A stretch of DNA of 44,675 nucleotides, taken from NCBI GenBank assembly GCA_964489955.1, contig CAZBAV010000031.1, positions 1 to 44,675 of the forward strand, read 5' to 3'. The DNA is from Leadbetterella sp964489955 (GTDB taxonomy: Bacteria > Bacteroidota > Bacteroidia > Cytophagales > Spirosomataceae). How positions within the stretch are numbered: the first letter of the stretch is position 1; every line of letters begins with the position of its first letter. Positions 25,236 to 34,300 of the stretch are shown piece after piece. The position numbers and the translations under genes are program-made. The notes under the pieces were generated by a model. The model was given only the letters and a program-made list of their open reading frames with translations. It had not been told where the DNA came from and ran no database searches.

Positions 25236-26423
25236 ATGAGAAAAATCTTTATCTTACTGTTTCTACCTATACTTTCATTTGCCCAAAACGAAGGACTATG
25301 GCGTCTGGAAGTTGCTAGTAACTTTGGCAAAATACCAGTTCATATTTCTCTTGAAAAAGACGGATACTACAATACTGCATATGCTGTAAATGCCAAAGAG
25401 AAATTAGCTTTTGACCGAATTTATTATAAGTCAGACACCGTATTTATGCACATAGATCTTTATGACCTGTTGCTGGTAGCCAAAGTGCAAAAGAACAAAA
25501 TGACAGGATACATCAGCAAAAGGCTTGGTTCTGATATGCTTATTCGGCAAGTAGATTTTGTAGGAACAAAGGCTGATTCCACCCGTTTTAAGGGTAAGCC
25601 AGCAGCAGTCTCCCTTGGAAAAAAGTACAAGATAGAAATTACTAGTCTCACTTCTGGAAAAACATCCCCTGCTGTAGGAGTTTTTGAGGTAAACAAAGGA
25701 AAGGCCACAGGTACTATCCTAACCTCCACTGGTGATCACCGCTACTTACAGGGTAATGTAATTGGCGATAGCCTTTATCTTTCGGCTCTAGGGCTTAATG
25801 CGTATCTTTATAAGGCAAAAATCAAAGGTGATAGTTTAATAGGCGGAGAGATACTACATCCTTTTGCCAAGACTTCTACCTTTAAGGGAGTCAAAGACGA
25901 TAACTTTACCTTACCGGATGCTTCGAAATTAACCTATCTGAAGGAAGGCCAAAAAAGATTTAATTTTAGCTTCAATAACATACAAGGAAAGACCGTATCT
26001 CTTGCTGATCCGGAGTTCAAAAACCAAGTTACAGTAGTACAGATATTAGGAACGTGGTGTCCAAACTGCCTGGATGAAACTAAATTCTTGATGGATTACA
26101 TAAAATCCAACCCCAATCTTAAAGTTATCGGGTTGGCTTTTGAGAGGAATACAAAACCCGATTACGTGAATCCGAAAATAGAGCGATTTATAGAACGGTT
26201 TAAAGTAGATTACCCTATCTTATTGGCCGGAACCATTGAAGAAGCTGCAAGTAAACTACCTCAGCTCAATCATGTAATGAGTTTTCCTACTACAATAATT
26301 GTAGATAAAAAAGGTACTGTACGTAAAATACACACAGGCTTTAGCGGTCCTGGTACGGGAAAGTACTTCGAAGATTACACGAAAGAATTCTCTGAATTTA
26401 TAGAGAGTTTGCAAGCAGAATAA
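25236..26423 (+). CDS. TlpA-like thioredoxin-fold protein with long N-terminal beta domain
   Basis: 395 aa with signal peptide MRKIFILLFLPILSFAQ. Residues 20 to about 230 form a beta-rich region without a motif I can name. The thioredoxin-like domain starts near 245 and holds WCPNC with C275 and C278 (GTWCPNCLDE), followed by VIGLAFERN and a cis-proline region at MSFPTTIIVDKKG. It is likely a periplasmic disulfide reductase. The active-site dipeptide P-N differs from the G-P of the other TlpA-like protein in this window, which implies a different redox potential or partner. It follows the MORN-like gene after 25 nt and ends at a terminator. Confidence 0.9.
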   Translation: MRKIFILLFLPILSFAQNEGLWRLEVASNFGKIPVHISLEKDGYYNTAYAVNAKEKLAFDRIYYKSDTVFMHIDLYDLLLVAKVQKNKMTGYISKRLGSDMLIRQVDFVGTKADSTRFKGKPAAVSLGKKYKIEITSLTSGKTSPAVGVFEVNKGKATGTILTSTGDHRYLQGNVIGDSLYLSALGLNAYLYKAKIKGDSLIGGEILHPFAKTSTFKGVKDDNFTLPDASKLTYLKEGQKRFNFSFNNIQGKTVSLADPEFKNQVTVVQILGTWCPNCLDETKFLMDYIKSNPNLKVIGLAFERNTKPDYVNPKIERFIERFKVDYPILLAGTIEEAASKLPQLNHVMSFPTTIIVDKKGTVRKIHTGFSGPGTGKYFEDYTKEFSEFIESLQAE

Positions 26424-26449
26424 TTTCATCTTCCGCAATCTCGAATGAG

Positions 26450-26481
26450 CAGAAAAACCGGTCTTACGATCGGTTTTTCTG
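26450..26481 (+). terminator. intrinsic terminator of the MORN-TlpA operon
   Basis: CAGAAAAACCG (26450-26460) pairs with CGGTTTTTCTG (26471-26481); three more inner pairs leave a TTAC loop. The T run is in the descending arm. Confidence 0.85.
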
Positions 26482-26524
26482 TTTTAATCCTTTAGCTCAT
26501 AAAGAAACCAAAAAAAATAAATAG

Positions 26525-26579
26525 TATGCTTGCATAACGTTTTTTATTTCTATTACTTTGTATATAGTATGCTTGCATA
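26525..26579 (+). promoter_or_regulatory. two identical operator-like sites bracketing the acyl-CoA dehydrogenase promoter
   Basis: TATGCTTGCATA occurs at 26525-26536 and 26568-26579, each with arms TATGC/GCATA around TT; the shared sequence is 16 bp (ATAGTATGCTTGCATA). The copies are 43 bp apart, close to four helical turns. A promoter reads TTG (26530-26532, inside the first site), 20 nt, TTACTTTG (26553-26560, one mismatch to TAnnTTTG); the second site covers the expected transcript start. This is the layout of a dimeric repressor, perhaps a TetR- or GntR-type regulator of fatty-acid use. Confidence 0.65.
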
Positions 26580-26613
26580 CCATTTTGTTTAACCTATCCC
26601 AAATGTCTAAGTT

Positions 26614-28398
26614 ATGTCAACCGCAATAAAAGGAGGCGAGTTTTTAATAAAAGAAACCCAAGCCAGCCAAATCTTTATTCCCGAAGAATTCTCTGAAGAG
26701 CAGCAAATGATTGCAGATACTTGCAGGGACTTTCTTAAAACAGAAATTCATCCTATCCTTGATGAAATCGATAATGCTAAATCACCTGAGCTTATCTCAT
26801 CTCTTATGGATAAAGCTGGGGAGTTGGGTCTTTTGGGTACAGCTGTTCCAGAAGAATACGGTGGCTTTGGTATGAATTTTAACACCTCTATGCTTGTGGC
26901 AGAAGTTTTGGGTTCAGGACATTCTTTTTCTGTGGCACAATCTGCACATACTGGCATTGGAACCTTACCCATCTTATACTACGGAAATAGTGAACAAAAA
27001 GAAAAATATCTACCTAAGCTAGCTTCTGGTGAATGGAAAGCCGCATATTGTCTTACTGAGCCCGATTCTGGTTCGGATGCAAACAGTGGCAAAACCAAAG
27101 CTGATCTTACAGCCGATGGAAAACATTACAAAATTAATGGCCAAAAAATGTGGATCACCAATGGTGGTTTTGCAGACATTTTCATCGTTTTTGCCAAATT
27201 AGAAGATGACAAGAATCTTACAGCTTTTATCATTGAGAAATCTTTTGGTGGTATAACCATGAACGAGCCAGAGCACAAAATGGGAATTAAAGGCTCAGAT
27301 ACTCGTCAGATTTTCTTTAACGATTGCCTAGTTCCTGTGGAAAACATGCTCTCTGAAAGAGGTAATGGTTTTAAAATAGCAGTAAACATCCTTAACGTAG
27401 GTCGTATTAAGCTTGCAATAGCCGCCATAGGAGGTTCTAAAGGTGTTTTAAACCATGCAGTGAACTATGCCAACGAACGTAAGCAGTTTGGTATATCAAT
27501 TGGCCGTTTTGGAGCTATAAAGCACAAATTGGCCGAAATGGCTATCCGTATATGGACAAGCGAAACCGCAAGCTACAGAGCTGGCCAGAATATAGATGAT
27601 TTAATTGACTCACTTGTAGCTTCTGGAATGTCTGATGCAGATGCCAAACTTAAAGCATTGGAGCAATACGCTATAGAATGTGCCATACTTAAAGTACACG
27701 GCTCGGAAACCTTAGACTATGTTACAGATGAAGGCGTTCAGATATACGGAGGAATGGGCTACTCTGCCGATGCTCCCATGGATCGTGCCTACAGAGATTC
27801 TAGAATTAACAGGATCTTTGAAGGAACCAACGAAATAAACCGTATGCTTATTCTGGACATGTACCTAAAACGTGCCATGAAAGGCGAGCTAGACTTGTTA
27901 GGGCCTGCCACAGCCGTAGGTAAAGAAATACTTTCTATTCCAGACTTTAGCTCAAATGACAGCGATGAACTTTTCTTAGCAGAGAAGAAAGTAATCCAAA
28001 ACCTGAAGAAAGTAGCATTAATGATAGCGGGTTCTGCGGTACAGAAGTTCATGATGAAGTTATCTCATGAGCAAGAGATCCTTATGAATGTAGCAGATAT
28101 AATAACCGAAGTATATGTGGCAGAATCTGCATTACTCCGTTTAGAAAAACTTACTAACACAAAAGGTGCGGAAGCCGTAACCTTACAAAAAGACATCACT
28201 TTGGTTTACCTCCATAATGCAGTAGCCACAGTGACTATAGCAGGACGTGAGGCTATCTCATCCTTTGCAGAAGGAGACGAGCTAAGGGTTATGCTAATGG
28301 GACTAAAGAGGTTTACTAAAATAGAACCTTTAAACACGAAAGAAGCCAGGAGAAGAATAGCAGATGCAATGTTAACAGAAAATAAATATATTTTCTAA
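26614..28398 (+). CDS. acyl-CoA dehydrogenase, long (VLCAD-like) form
   Basis: 594 aa. FAD enzyme of beta-oxidation that makes trans-2-enoyl-CoA. Domain order is N-terminal helical (about 25-140), beta middle domain with the FAD block YCLTEPDSGSDANS and MWITNGGFADI, and the helical C-terminal core with ERKQFGISIGRFGAIKHKLA and IYGGMGYSAD. The catalytic base is E403 in FEGTNEINR. About 170 residues follow the core, as in VLCAD/FadE-type enzymes of Bacteroidota, and probably form a dimer or membrane contact. It stands alone with strong operator-like sites upstream, so it is likely induced by fatty acids or a branched-chain substrate. Confidence 0.95.
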   Translation: MSTAIKGGEFLIKETQASQIFIPEEFSEEQQMIADTCRDFLKTEIHPILDEIDNAKSPELISSLMDKAGELGLLGTAVPEEYGGFGMNFNTSMLVAEVLGSGHSFSVAQSAHTGIGTLPILYYGNSEQKEKYLPKLASGEWKAAYCLTEPDSGSDANSGKTKADLTADGKHYKINGQKMWITNGGFADIFIVFAKLEDDKNLTAFIIEKSFGGITMNEPEHKMGIKGSDTRQIFFNDCLVPVENMLSERGNGFKIAVNILNVGRIKLAIAAIGGSKGVLNHAVNYANERKQFGISIGRFGAIKHKLAEMAIRIWTSETASYRAGQNIDDLIDSLVASGMSDADAKLKALEQYAIECAILKVHGSETLDYVTDEGVQIYGGMGYSADAPMDRAYRDSRINRIFEGTNEINRMLILDMYLKRAMKGELDLLGPATAVGKEILSIPDFSSNDSDELFLAEKKVIQNLKKVALMIAGSAVQKFMMKLSHEQEILMNVADIITEVYVAESALLRLEKLTNTKGAEAVTLQKDITLVYLHNAVATVTIAGREAISSFAEGDELRVMLMGLKRFTKIEPLNTKEARRRIADAMLTENKYIF

Positions 28399-28432
28399 AT
28401 CTCTTTGGATGTATGCCTCCAAGCGTGCAAAC

Positions 28433-28463
28433 AAAAAAAGGCCCGGAACTTCCGGGCTTTTTT
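28433..28463. terminator. bidirectional terminator between convergent genes
   Basis: GCCCGGA (28441-28447) pairs with TCCGGGC (28451-28457); A run before and T run after make it useful for both the acyl-CoA dehydrogenase and the convergent BI-1 gene. The outer GCAAAC/GTTTGC flanks also pair. Confidence 0.88.
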
Positions 28464-28486
28464 GTTTGCACAACAAATACATTTTT

Positions 28487-29181
28487 TCAATCCCTACTCA
28501 TAAAAATTCTTAGGATATACCAGAACAACAACATCAATGATGAGAACAGCGAAAGAGCTGCTGCCACATATTGATTCGTATAAAAATCATTCTTGATCTG
28601 ATGCGTATTATACAGAATAGAACCAGAAGCTAACAACACCATAGCTCCAGAGAACCATAGACCCAGATCAAAACCGAAAATTAGTCCTGCTACAATAAGT
28701 CCCAAAGCCACAAAAAAACCGATAACTAAGATTCCTCTCAAGATGGAGAAATCAGTGTTCGTAAAGAACACAGTAGCACTTAAACCCACAAACAAGGCTA
28801 AAGTAAGTAACCCTGCCTGCTGTAAAACAGCTGGATTACCCATATGTACCACTATGGCTATCATAGGGACAAAGATTATGGCCTGACCAAGTATGTAAAG
28901 TCCGTATCCTAAATACTGTTTGGTTTTGCTTACAGGANNNNNNNNNNTTGTGCCATCCAACTTATAGCCATAAACCCACCAATAAGCACAAGCCAGAGAT
29001 AGCCCTGTGTTAAGCCTAACATAAAGTTAACCACCACTGGCGACTGGATTAAAAAATACTCTAAGATGGCAAAAACCAGGACTCCTCCAGCCACATGAGA
29101 GTAGGTTTTCTTGTAAAATGCAGCCTTCTCATTTTCACTAGCTTCGGACACTATTTGTCCGTGATAAGATTGTGTTTCCAT
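28487..29181 (-). CDS. Bax inhibitor-1/YccA family membrane protein, split by an assembly gap
   Basis: The N-terminal piece (METQSYHGQIV to WMAQ) and the C-terminal piece (from PVSKTKQYLGYGLYILGQ) belong to one BI-1 family protein of about 230 aa with seven hydrophobic segments; members act as membrane calcium or pH-linked channels or stress proteins, role in bacteria unsettled. Ten N lie between the pieces at 28938-28947 and the pieces are in different frames. To join them the true gap must be 3k+2 bases, so ten is only a placeholder. The missing part is a short loop. The family assignment rests on topology and the YLGYGLYILGQAIIF helix. Confidence 0.85.
28938..28947. other. assembly gap of ten N
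   Basis: Ten consecutive N inside the BI-1 gene. The frames on both sides disagree by the N count, which shows that the length is not measured. Confidence 0.98.
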
Positions 29182-29319
29182 ATTAAATTAATAAATCTTG
29201 TTTCCTATTCCATTGCAAAATAAGAAAACTATATCTAAACCCAGCAAAACCCGCCAAGTTTTATCCCCATCATGCTGGTCTTAAACTTAGCTATTCGTAA
29301 TTATATCAAGATCAAATAT

Positions 29320-29961
29320 CTACTTGGTCTTTGCTCCACTCTTATATGGTATGGAACTTACCAAATCATTTACGGACCTCCGGGCCAAATCCTGAGGACT
29401 ATCAAATGCATTAGAGATATGCTCCATATCCTCTGCTCCCCATACTTGTACACCACTTACCGCATCAAACAGGCCTAAGCCAGACCGCATTCCGCTAAAG
29501 CCCCCTCCAAAGCCACGACGGACATCAAACTCCATATTAGATGTACCAAAAACAACAGCGTCTACTCCTAATAGCTTTGCAACCTGGGCTTTGTCTGCAC
29601 TCATTAAATCCCAAAAACTAACTCCCGCCTCTTCTAATGTTTTGTTGGTAGCTAAGAAACTCTGTACTGTAACGTTGTATCCCTTCTTATTTGCCCTCTT
29701 TGTTAGGTTCTCAAACGTAGTTTTCTGCAAATCAATACCAGCACGCCTCTCTTGCTCCTGCCAGGGTTCACGCCCTTCACGTCCCCTTAATACCGTTTTG
29801 TAGTCCTCGCTAAACGTAACCTTAAAAGGTAAAACCGCTACACGTTGATGTCTACTAAGTGCATTCTCCATCTCTGGTGTCTTATACACATTAGACGATC
29901 CTGTACATCCCCACAAGATAGACACCAACCCCAAAATAACCACAAAATATTTCATCATCAA
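29320..29961 (-). CDS. lipoprotein, 213 aa, unknown function
   Basis: The N-terminus MMMKYFVVILGLVSILWGC is a lipoprotein signal with the lipidated cysteine at 19. The mature protein opens with RVAVLPFKVTFS, the strand typical of the CsgG/TolB-N/GNA1162-like fold, and continues to LLGVDAVVFGTSNMEFDV, where such proteins have a second core strand. I infer a periplasmic alpha/beta domain of that group, without proof. A Gly-rich stretch (RRGFGGGFSGMRSGLGLF) follows. It is followed by the BI-1 gene on the same strand, 138 nt away. No clear promoter. Confidence 0.75.
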   Translation of the reverse strand: MMMKYFVVILGLVSILWGCTGSSNVYKTPEMENALSRHQRVAVLPFKVTFSEDYKTVLRGREGREPWQEQERRAGIDLQKTTFENLTKRANKKGYNVTVQSFLATNKTLEEAGVSFWDLMSADKAQVAKLLGVDAVVFGTSNMEFDVRRGFGGGFSGMRSGLGLFDAVSGVQVWGAEDMEHISNAFDSPQDLARRSVNDLVSSIPYKSGAKTK

Positions 29962-30092
29962 AAGCTTTAAATTGTAGGTAAAATAACTCTAACTTAGACA
30001 GAATTATTGCCAATAGGTTTATCGTAATAAAGAATACTACAAGAAACTTTCCAAAATATTGTAGTTTAGTTTTTTAGATAAAAAAAATATAC

Positions 30093-30100
30093 TATATTTG
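30093..30100 (+). promoter_or_regulatory. -7 box of the rpmG operon
   Basis: TATATTTG matches TAnnTTTG, 36 nt before the rpmG ATG. No TTG at the right distance; the upstream region is very A/T-rich, which may compensate. Confidence 0.5.
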
Positions 30101-30136
30101 CAGCCCGATTTAGAGTAGATAAAATATCCAAAGATA

Positions 30137-30319
30137 ATGGCAAAGAAAGGAAATAGAGTACAAGTGATATTAGAATGTACTGAGCACAAGGCATCTGGAG
30201 TACCTGGTATGTCTAGATATATCACTACAAAAAACCGTAAGAACACTACCGCAAGGCTAGAATTAAAAAAATACAATCCTGTATTAAGGAAAGTAACGGT
30301 TCATAAAGAGATTAAGTAA
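30137..30319 (+). CDS. rpmG: 50S ribosomal protein L33
   Basis: 60 aa, full length. The sequence MAKKGNRVQVILECTEHK followed by SRYITTKNRKNTTARLELKK and a basic C-terminus is characteristic of L33 from Bacteroidota. It has only one cysteine, so it is the zinc-free form. It is followed after 19 nt by the DUF4295 gene. The usual upstream neighbour rpmB (L28) is not here. Confidence 0.97.
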   Translation: MAKKGNRVQVILECTEHKASGVPGMSRYITTKNRKNTTARLELKKYNPVLRKVTVHKEIK

Positions 30320-30338
30320 TTATAAATAGAATAGGACA

Positions 30339-30491
30339 ATGGCAAAGAAGGTAGTTGCAACCCTAAGAGATAAGTCGGCTTTGAAAAGTTTTGCTAAAGT
30401 AATCAAAGCTGTTAAATCAGAGAAAACTGGTGCGTATACATTTAAAGAGGAAATGGTGTCTATTGACAACATTGCAGAAGCTTTAAAGTAA
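30339..30491 (+). CDS. DUF4295 family protein, 50 aa
   Basis: A very short basic protein starting MAKKVVATLRDKSALKSFAK and ending VSIDNIAEALK, with ATG at 30339 and TAA at 30489-30491. It fits DUF4295, a Bacteroidota-specific family always found just after rpmG and thought to be ribosome-linked. It is 19 nt after rpmG and ends shortly before a terminator. Confidence 0.93.
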   Translation: MAKKVVATLRDKSALKSFAKVIKAVKSEKTGAYTFKEEMVSIDNIAEALK

Positions 30492-30517
30492 TCCAAATCT
30501 CTGTAGATTTTACCATC

Positions 30518-30547
30518 AAGCCTTACCAATATTGGTCAAGGCTTTTT
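30518..30547 (+). terminator. intrinsic terminator after DUF4295
   Basis: AAGCCTT-ACCAAT (30518-30530) pairs with ATTGGT-C-AAGGCTT with one bulged C, and is followed by a T run to 30547. It ends 10 nt before the thioesterase ATG, so that gene needs read-through or a promoter inside the terminator. Confidence 0.8.
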
Positions 30548-30556
30548 GTGTGACCT

Positions 30557-30949
30557 ATGGCACCAAAAATATTTAGCCTAACACATACTGTAAGTCCGGA
30601 AGATATTGACTTCCTTGGGCATGTAAATAATATTGTTTACTTACAGCTACTTTTAGAAGTAGCCAACAAGCATTGGTGTTCTACTGCACCAGACGATATC
30701 CAAGAATCTGTAAGATGGGTAGTAAGAAAGCACACCATTGAATACTTCGCCCCCGCTTTCTTGGGCAATGAACTAGAAATAAGAACCTGGATAGCTAAGC
30801 TAGAAGGAGTAAAATGCTACCGTGCCTATGAGGTTTCGTTTCAAGGTAAACGCCTTGTTGAAGCCTCCACAGATTGGGTATCTGTACACCCCTTAACTAT
30901 GAAACCCAAAAGGGTAGATGAAGGTGTTCTCCCCTATTTTTTTGTTTAA
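30557..30949 (+). CDS. acyl-CoA thioesterase, hotdog fold (4HBT/YbgC-like)
   Basis: 130 aa. The motif D-FLGHVNNIVYLQ (residues about 17-30) contains the catalytic aspartate and the N-terminal end of the hotdog helix typical of 4-hydroxybenzoyl-CoA thioesterase-like enzymes. The five-strand sheet follows (KHTIEYFAPAFLGNELEIRT, CYRAYEVSF, LVEASTDWVSVH). It hydrolyses some acyl-CoA; the substrate is not evident. It lies directly after the ribosomal-protein terminator. A similar gene next to rpmG is not a standard arrangement as far as I know. Confidence 0.9.
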   Translation: MAPKIFSLTHTVSPEDIDFLGHVNNIVYLQLLLEVANKHWCSTAPDDIQESVRWVVRKHTIEYFAPAFLGNELEIRTWIAKLEGVKCYRAYEVSFQGKRLVEASTDWVSVHPLTMKPKRVDEGVLPYFFV

Positions 30950-31331
30950 CCCGAATTATTTATTAGAGATCTTAACGAAACGAAATATTACAAAATAGAA
31001 GCAAAATACCGAGAAACTCATAGTGGACTATGGTTTTGGAAGTATTAAGGTTAAAATGAAGTAGTATTTTGGTGCTGCAGATAGACTAAATTTGTATTCC
31101 TACATTTTAACTAAAAGGGAGATAAGCTTATCCCATTTTCTTTCCTCACATCTAACTCTAATCATACCCATATCAGAGAGCCAATACATTAAAGTAAAAT
31201 GCTATTTATGAGAAGTGACTGTAAGAGAATAAATCTTGCGTAGACTATTCATTTACAACACCTTTATAAAAACCAGAAGGGGCGTCCTCTATATGAGAAA
31301 CGCCCCTTCGTTTATTTTAGGTTGTTATTTC
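30950..31331. other. gene-free region of 382 bp
   Basis: No convincing open frame on either strand. It holds a TAAATTTG box at 31087-31094 with a TTG 15 nt before it (short spacer), a weak hairpin with the palindrome GATAAGCTTATC at 31121-31132 followed by TTTTC, and the terminator of the large TonB receptor at its end. A short untranslated transcript is possible but unproven. Confidence 0.5.
31276..31309 (-). terminator. intrinsic terminator of the large TonB receptor gene
   Basis: GAAGGGGCGT (31276-31285) pairs with ACGCCCCTTC (31300-31309). On the minus strand the hairpin is followed by TGGTTTTTAT. It starts 22 nt past the stop. Confidence 0.85.
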
Positions 31332-34300
31332 TTATCTGTTAAACAACTGGTCAAATGTTAAAGATACATAGTATGTACTTCCTACCATTGAACTACCAAA
31401 GGCCTGGAAGTATGACTTGCCTCCGATGTTTGTTCCACCTACCTTCAAAATAGATTTAATACCAGGAAGCTTTGCACTTACCTGAGCATCAACGTTAGTT
31501 ATTTTTGGCACTGTAGTGTTACCAAACTCAGGAACAGTTGCATCGGTTGGAACGGCAAAGTTAGACTCCCACACAAACTCATCCTGATGTCTTAAACTCA
31601 CATTGAAACCAAACTTGTCTCCACTACCCAGTCTCTTACCAAAAGAAACATTATATGTATATTCTGGCGTATTAAACCCTGCATAATGCTGCTCTGGAGA
31701 AGCTGTGAATCCAGCAAGGCGGTTATGAGATATATTTAAACCAGCATTATAGCCTTTATCAAACGAATAGTTCAGTGCAGCTGCCCAACCTTGTACGGTA
31801 ATTGTCTCGCCTGTATTAGTTGGCCTAGAATACCCCGTAAATTGACCTGCAGCGATATTAGCAACAGCAGGAAGACCATCTGTACGGGTACCAGTAGGAA
31901 CAACTATTATAGCACCACCAATGAAGTTTTCATACTTACTCCAATAGTAGTAACTGTCTACAAATAGTCTTTTAGCTAAAAGTCCCTTGTATCCTATCTC
32001 ATAGGAAGTAATCTTCTCTGGCTTAAATGGCTTAGCTTGATACTTAGGCAATGCGTCTAACGCATAAGCCGGAGCTACTTGAGCTGTGGCTCCTGCTACC
32101 TGCTGATCGAAAACTGTTTTTACATTCTCCGATATCAAAGCCTGTACTTGAGGAGAAGCCATCTGGGCTGTAACTTGGGCAGCTATGGCTGCCTCTCTCT
32201 GCGAAGCCGGGATTTGTCCCGCAGCTATCGCTTGGTCTACTCCTGCAGTAACTTGTGCAGTAACTCCTGCAGTTACCTGTGCAGTAACTCCTGCTACTAT
32301 TTGCGGACGAGCTTGCTCTACTGCAGCGGTGGCGTAAGTTTTGGCTTTCGCCAAAATTGAGGCTCTTTCTGCTTCAGAGAATATACTTAAAGGATTACCA
32401 GCGGCATTTGCTGCTGTAAATCGGTCAAGAACCTGCTTAGGAATACCTTTATCCAAGTCATATTTGCTTACGAACTCCGGAAGCCCACCAATAAGAACAC
32501 CAGATGGTGTAGCTAAGTTAATAAATTGGTTTTGGGTAGTTGGTATCCTGAAACCTGTTTGATACGAAAGACGTATATTACTCTGTCCGTACGAGAAAAT
32601 ACCTGAAAGTCTTGGAGAAAATTGGCCATCAAAATTTTCATTCTTGTCATATCTTAATGAACCTATCAGCTTAAAATGGTTATTGAAGAAGCTTTTCGCA
32701 GCCTGGGCATACGCTCCATATTCGCCAATGGTCAAACGACCGTCTCTTCCGTGATCTAAGTCATTAAACAGTGTTCCGTCTGACCTTAAGTTATACTGCC
32801 TGTAATTAGCACCAACTAACAATTCCATGAACTTAATCTCATTCTTAAAGTTGTAAAGTCCTTCAAAATGAACAAGGTTTGATTTATCCAAGAAACCTCC
32901 ACCTCCATTTACGATAGGAAGGTTGTTAAACTCCTGTGCCTTGTCTCTTAACGCCTGCCCGGTAGGAAGACCAATATCTGCCTGTCCTCTAGCAGCAAGA
33001 TGTGCTTGATCCGCAGATGCTCCTTGTTGCAAAGCTCCCAGATAAGTTCCTACATACTCTCCGAACCAAGTAGGATGAGCCTTATGTTGGTTTAGAATCT
33101 GAACTGCGGATAAACCAAGAAAGGCGGATTTTCCAGAGTTTTCCATGGTGGTATATCCTTTAATATTAAAGTTATCACCTTTTAACTCTAGTTTCGCTTG
33201 GCTGATGCTAAAGTCTTTAAGTGTATAGCGACCCGTTCCTGTATAAAGGGTACTACCAAATCCGTAGTTGTATTGTCCTATTATTTCTAGTTTCTCTGTA
33301 GGTCTGTAATGCAAGGCCAAATTGGTTTTGAAAGAGCTTGTATTGGCATCAGCCATATCGGTTTCCTTAAAACCGGTTCTACTCACAAATTGATCCGGAA
33401 CCATACCAACAGCTGCTGCTGGAATTAATCCATTTGCAGCCATCTGCTGTGCCACAGTTCTCATATTAGCTCTCACTTCGTCACCATACACGTTGGTCCC
33501 GTTGTAATCTGTACTAACTCCCGGGCCTCTTCCACCGTTGGCTACACCAGTTCCTCCGTTAAGGTTGGTAAAGTTATATGCCTGCCAATCCTCTGCTTTT
33601 AAGTAGGATAAGTTAATCTTAAAGGCAAGTTTATCATTAAACGCCTTAGCATACCTTATAGAAGCATCGTAAAAAGGAGTAGTTGCTTTAGTCCTACCAC
33701 TTTCGTTCATCACTCCTGTTTTTACATTAGCACTTATTCCCTGGTATAAGAAAGGGCTTTTTGAATTCATTAAAATTAGACCGTTTATGGAGTTTGGTCC
33801 ATAAAGTGCAGATGCCGCCCCAGGAAGAATCTCCACCGATTCTACATCCAATTCTGGCATACCTACGATGTTATCTACAGCGAAGTTTAGGGCCGGTGAC
33901 ATGTTATCCATTCCATCGATCATTTGCACAACCCTTGGGTTACCTGTAGACCCGAATCCACGCATATTTACAGATTTAAACAATAGTCCTTGTGTAGTTA
34001 GGTTTATACCTTTCATACTACCCATGGCATCATAAAAATTGGATGCAGTAGTTTCCCTAATTGTCCTTAGATCTATTTTTTCTACCGTTACAGGAGACTT
34101 CATCTCACTTTCTGCAACCCTGGATGCAGAAACCACAATTTCCTGCCCCATTATACTTTGCTCTTCTAAAGCAACTACGATATTATTTTGGTTTCCCGTA
34201 ACCTCCACAATAGCGGTTTTGTAACCTACAGAGGTGATTATTAGCTCAAAAGGAGGAGCTACGTTCGTGGTTAACTTAAAGTTTCCGCTCTGGTCCGAAA

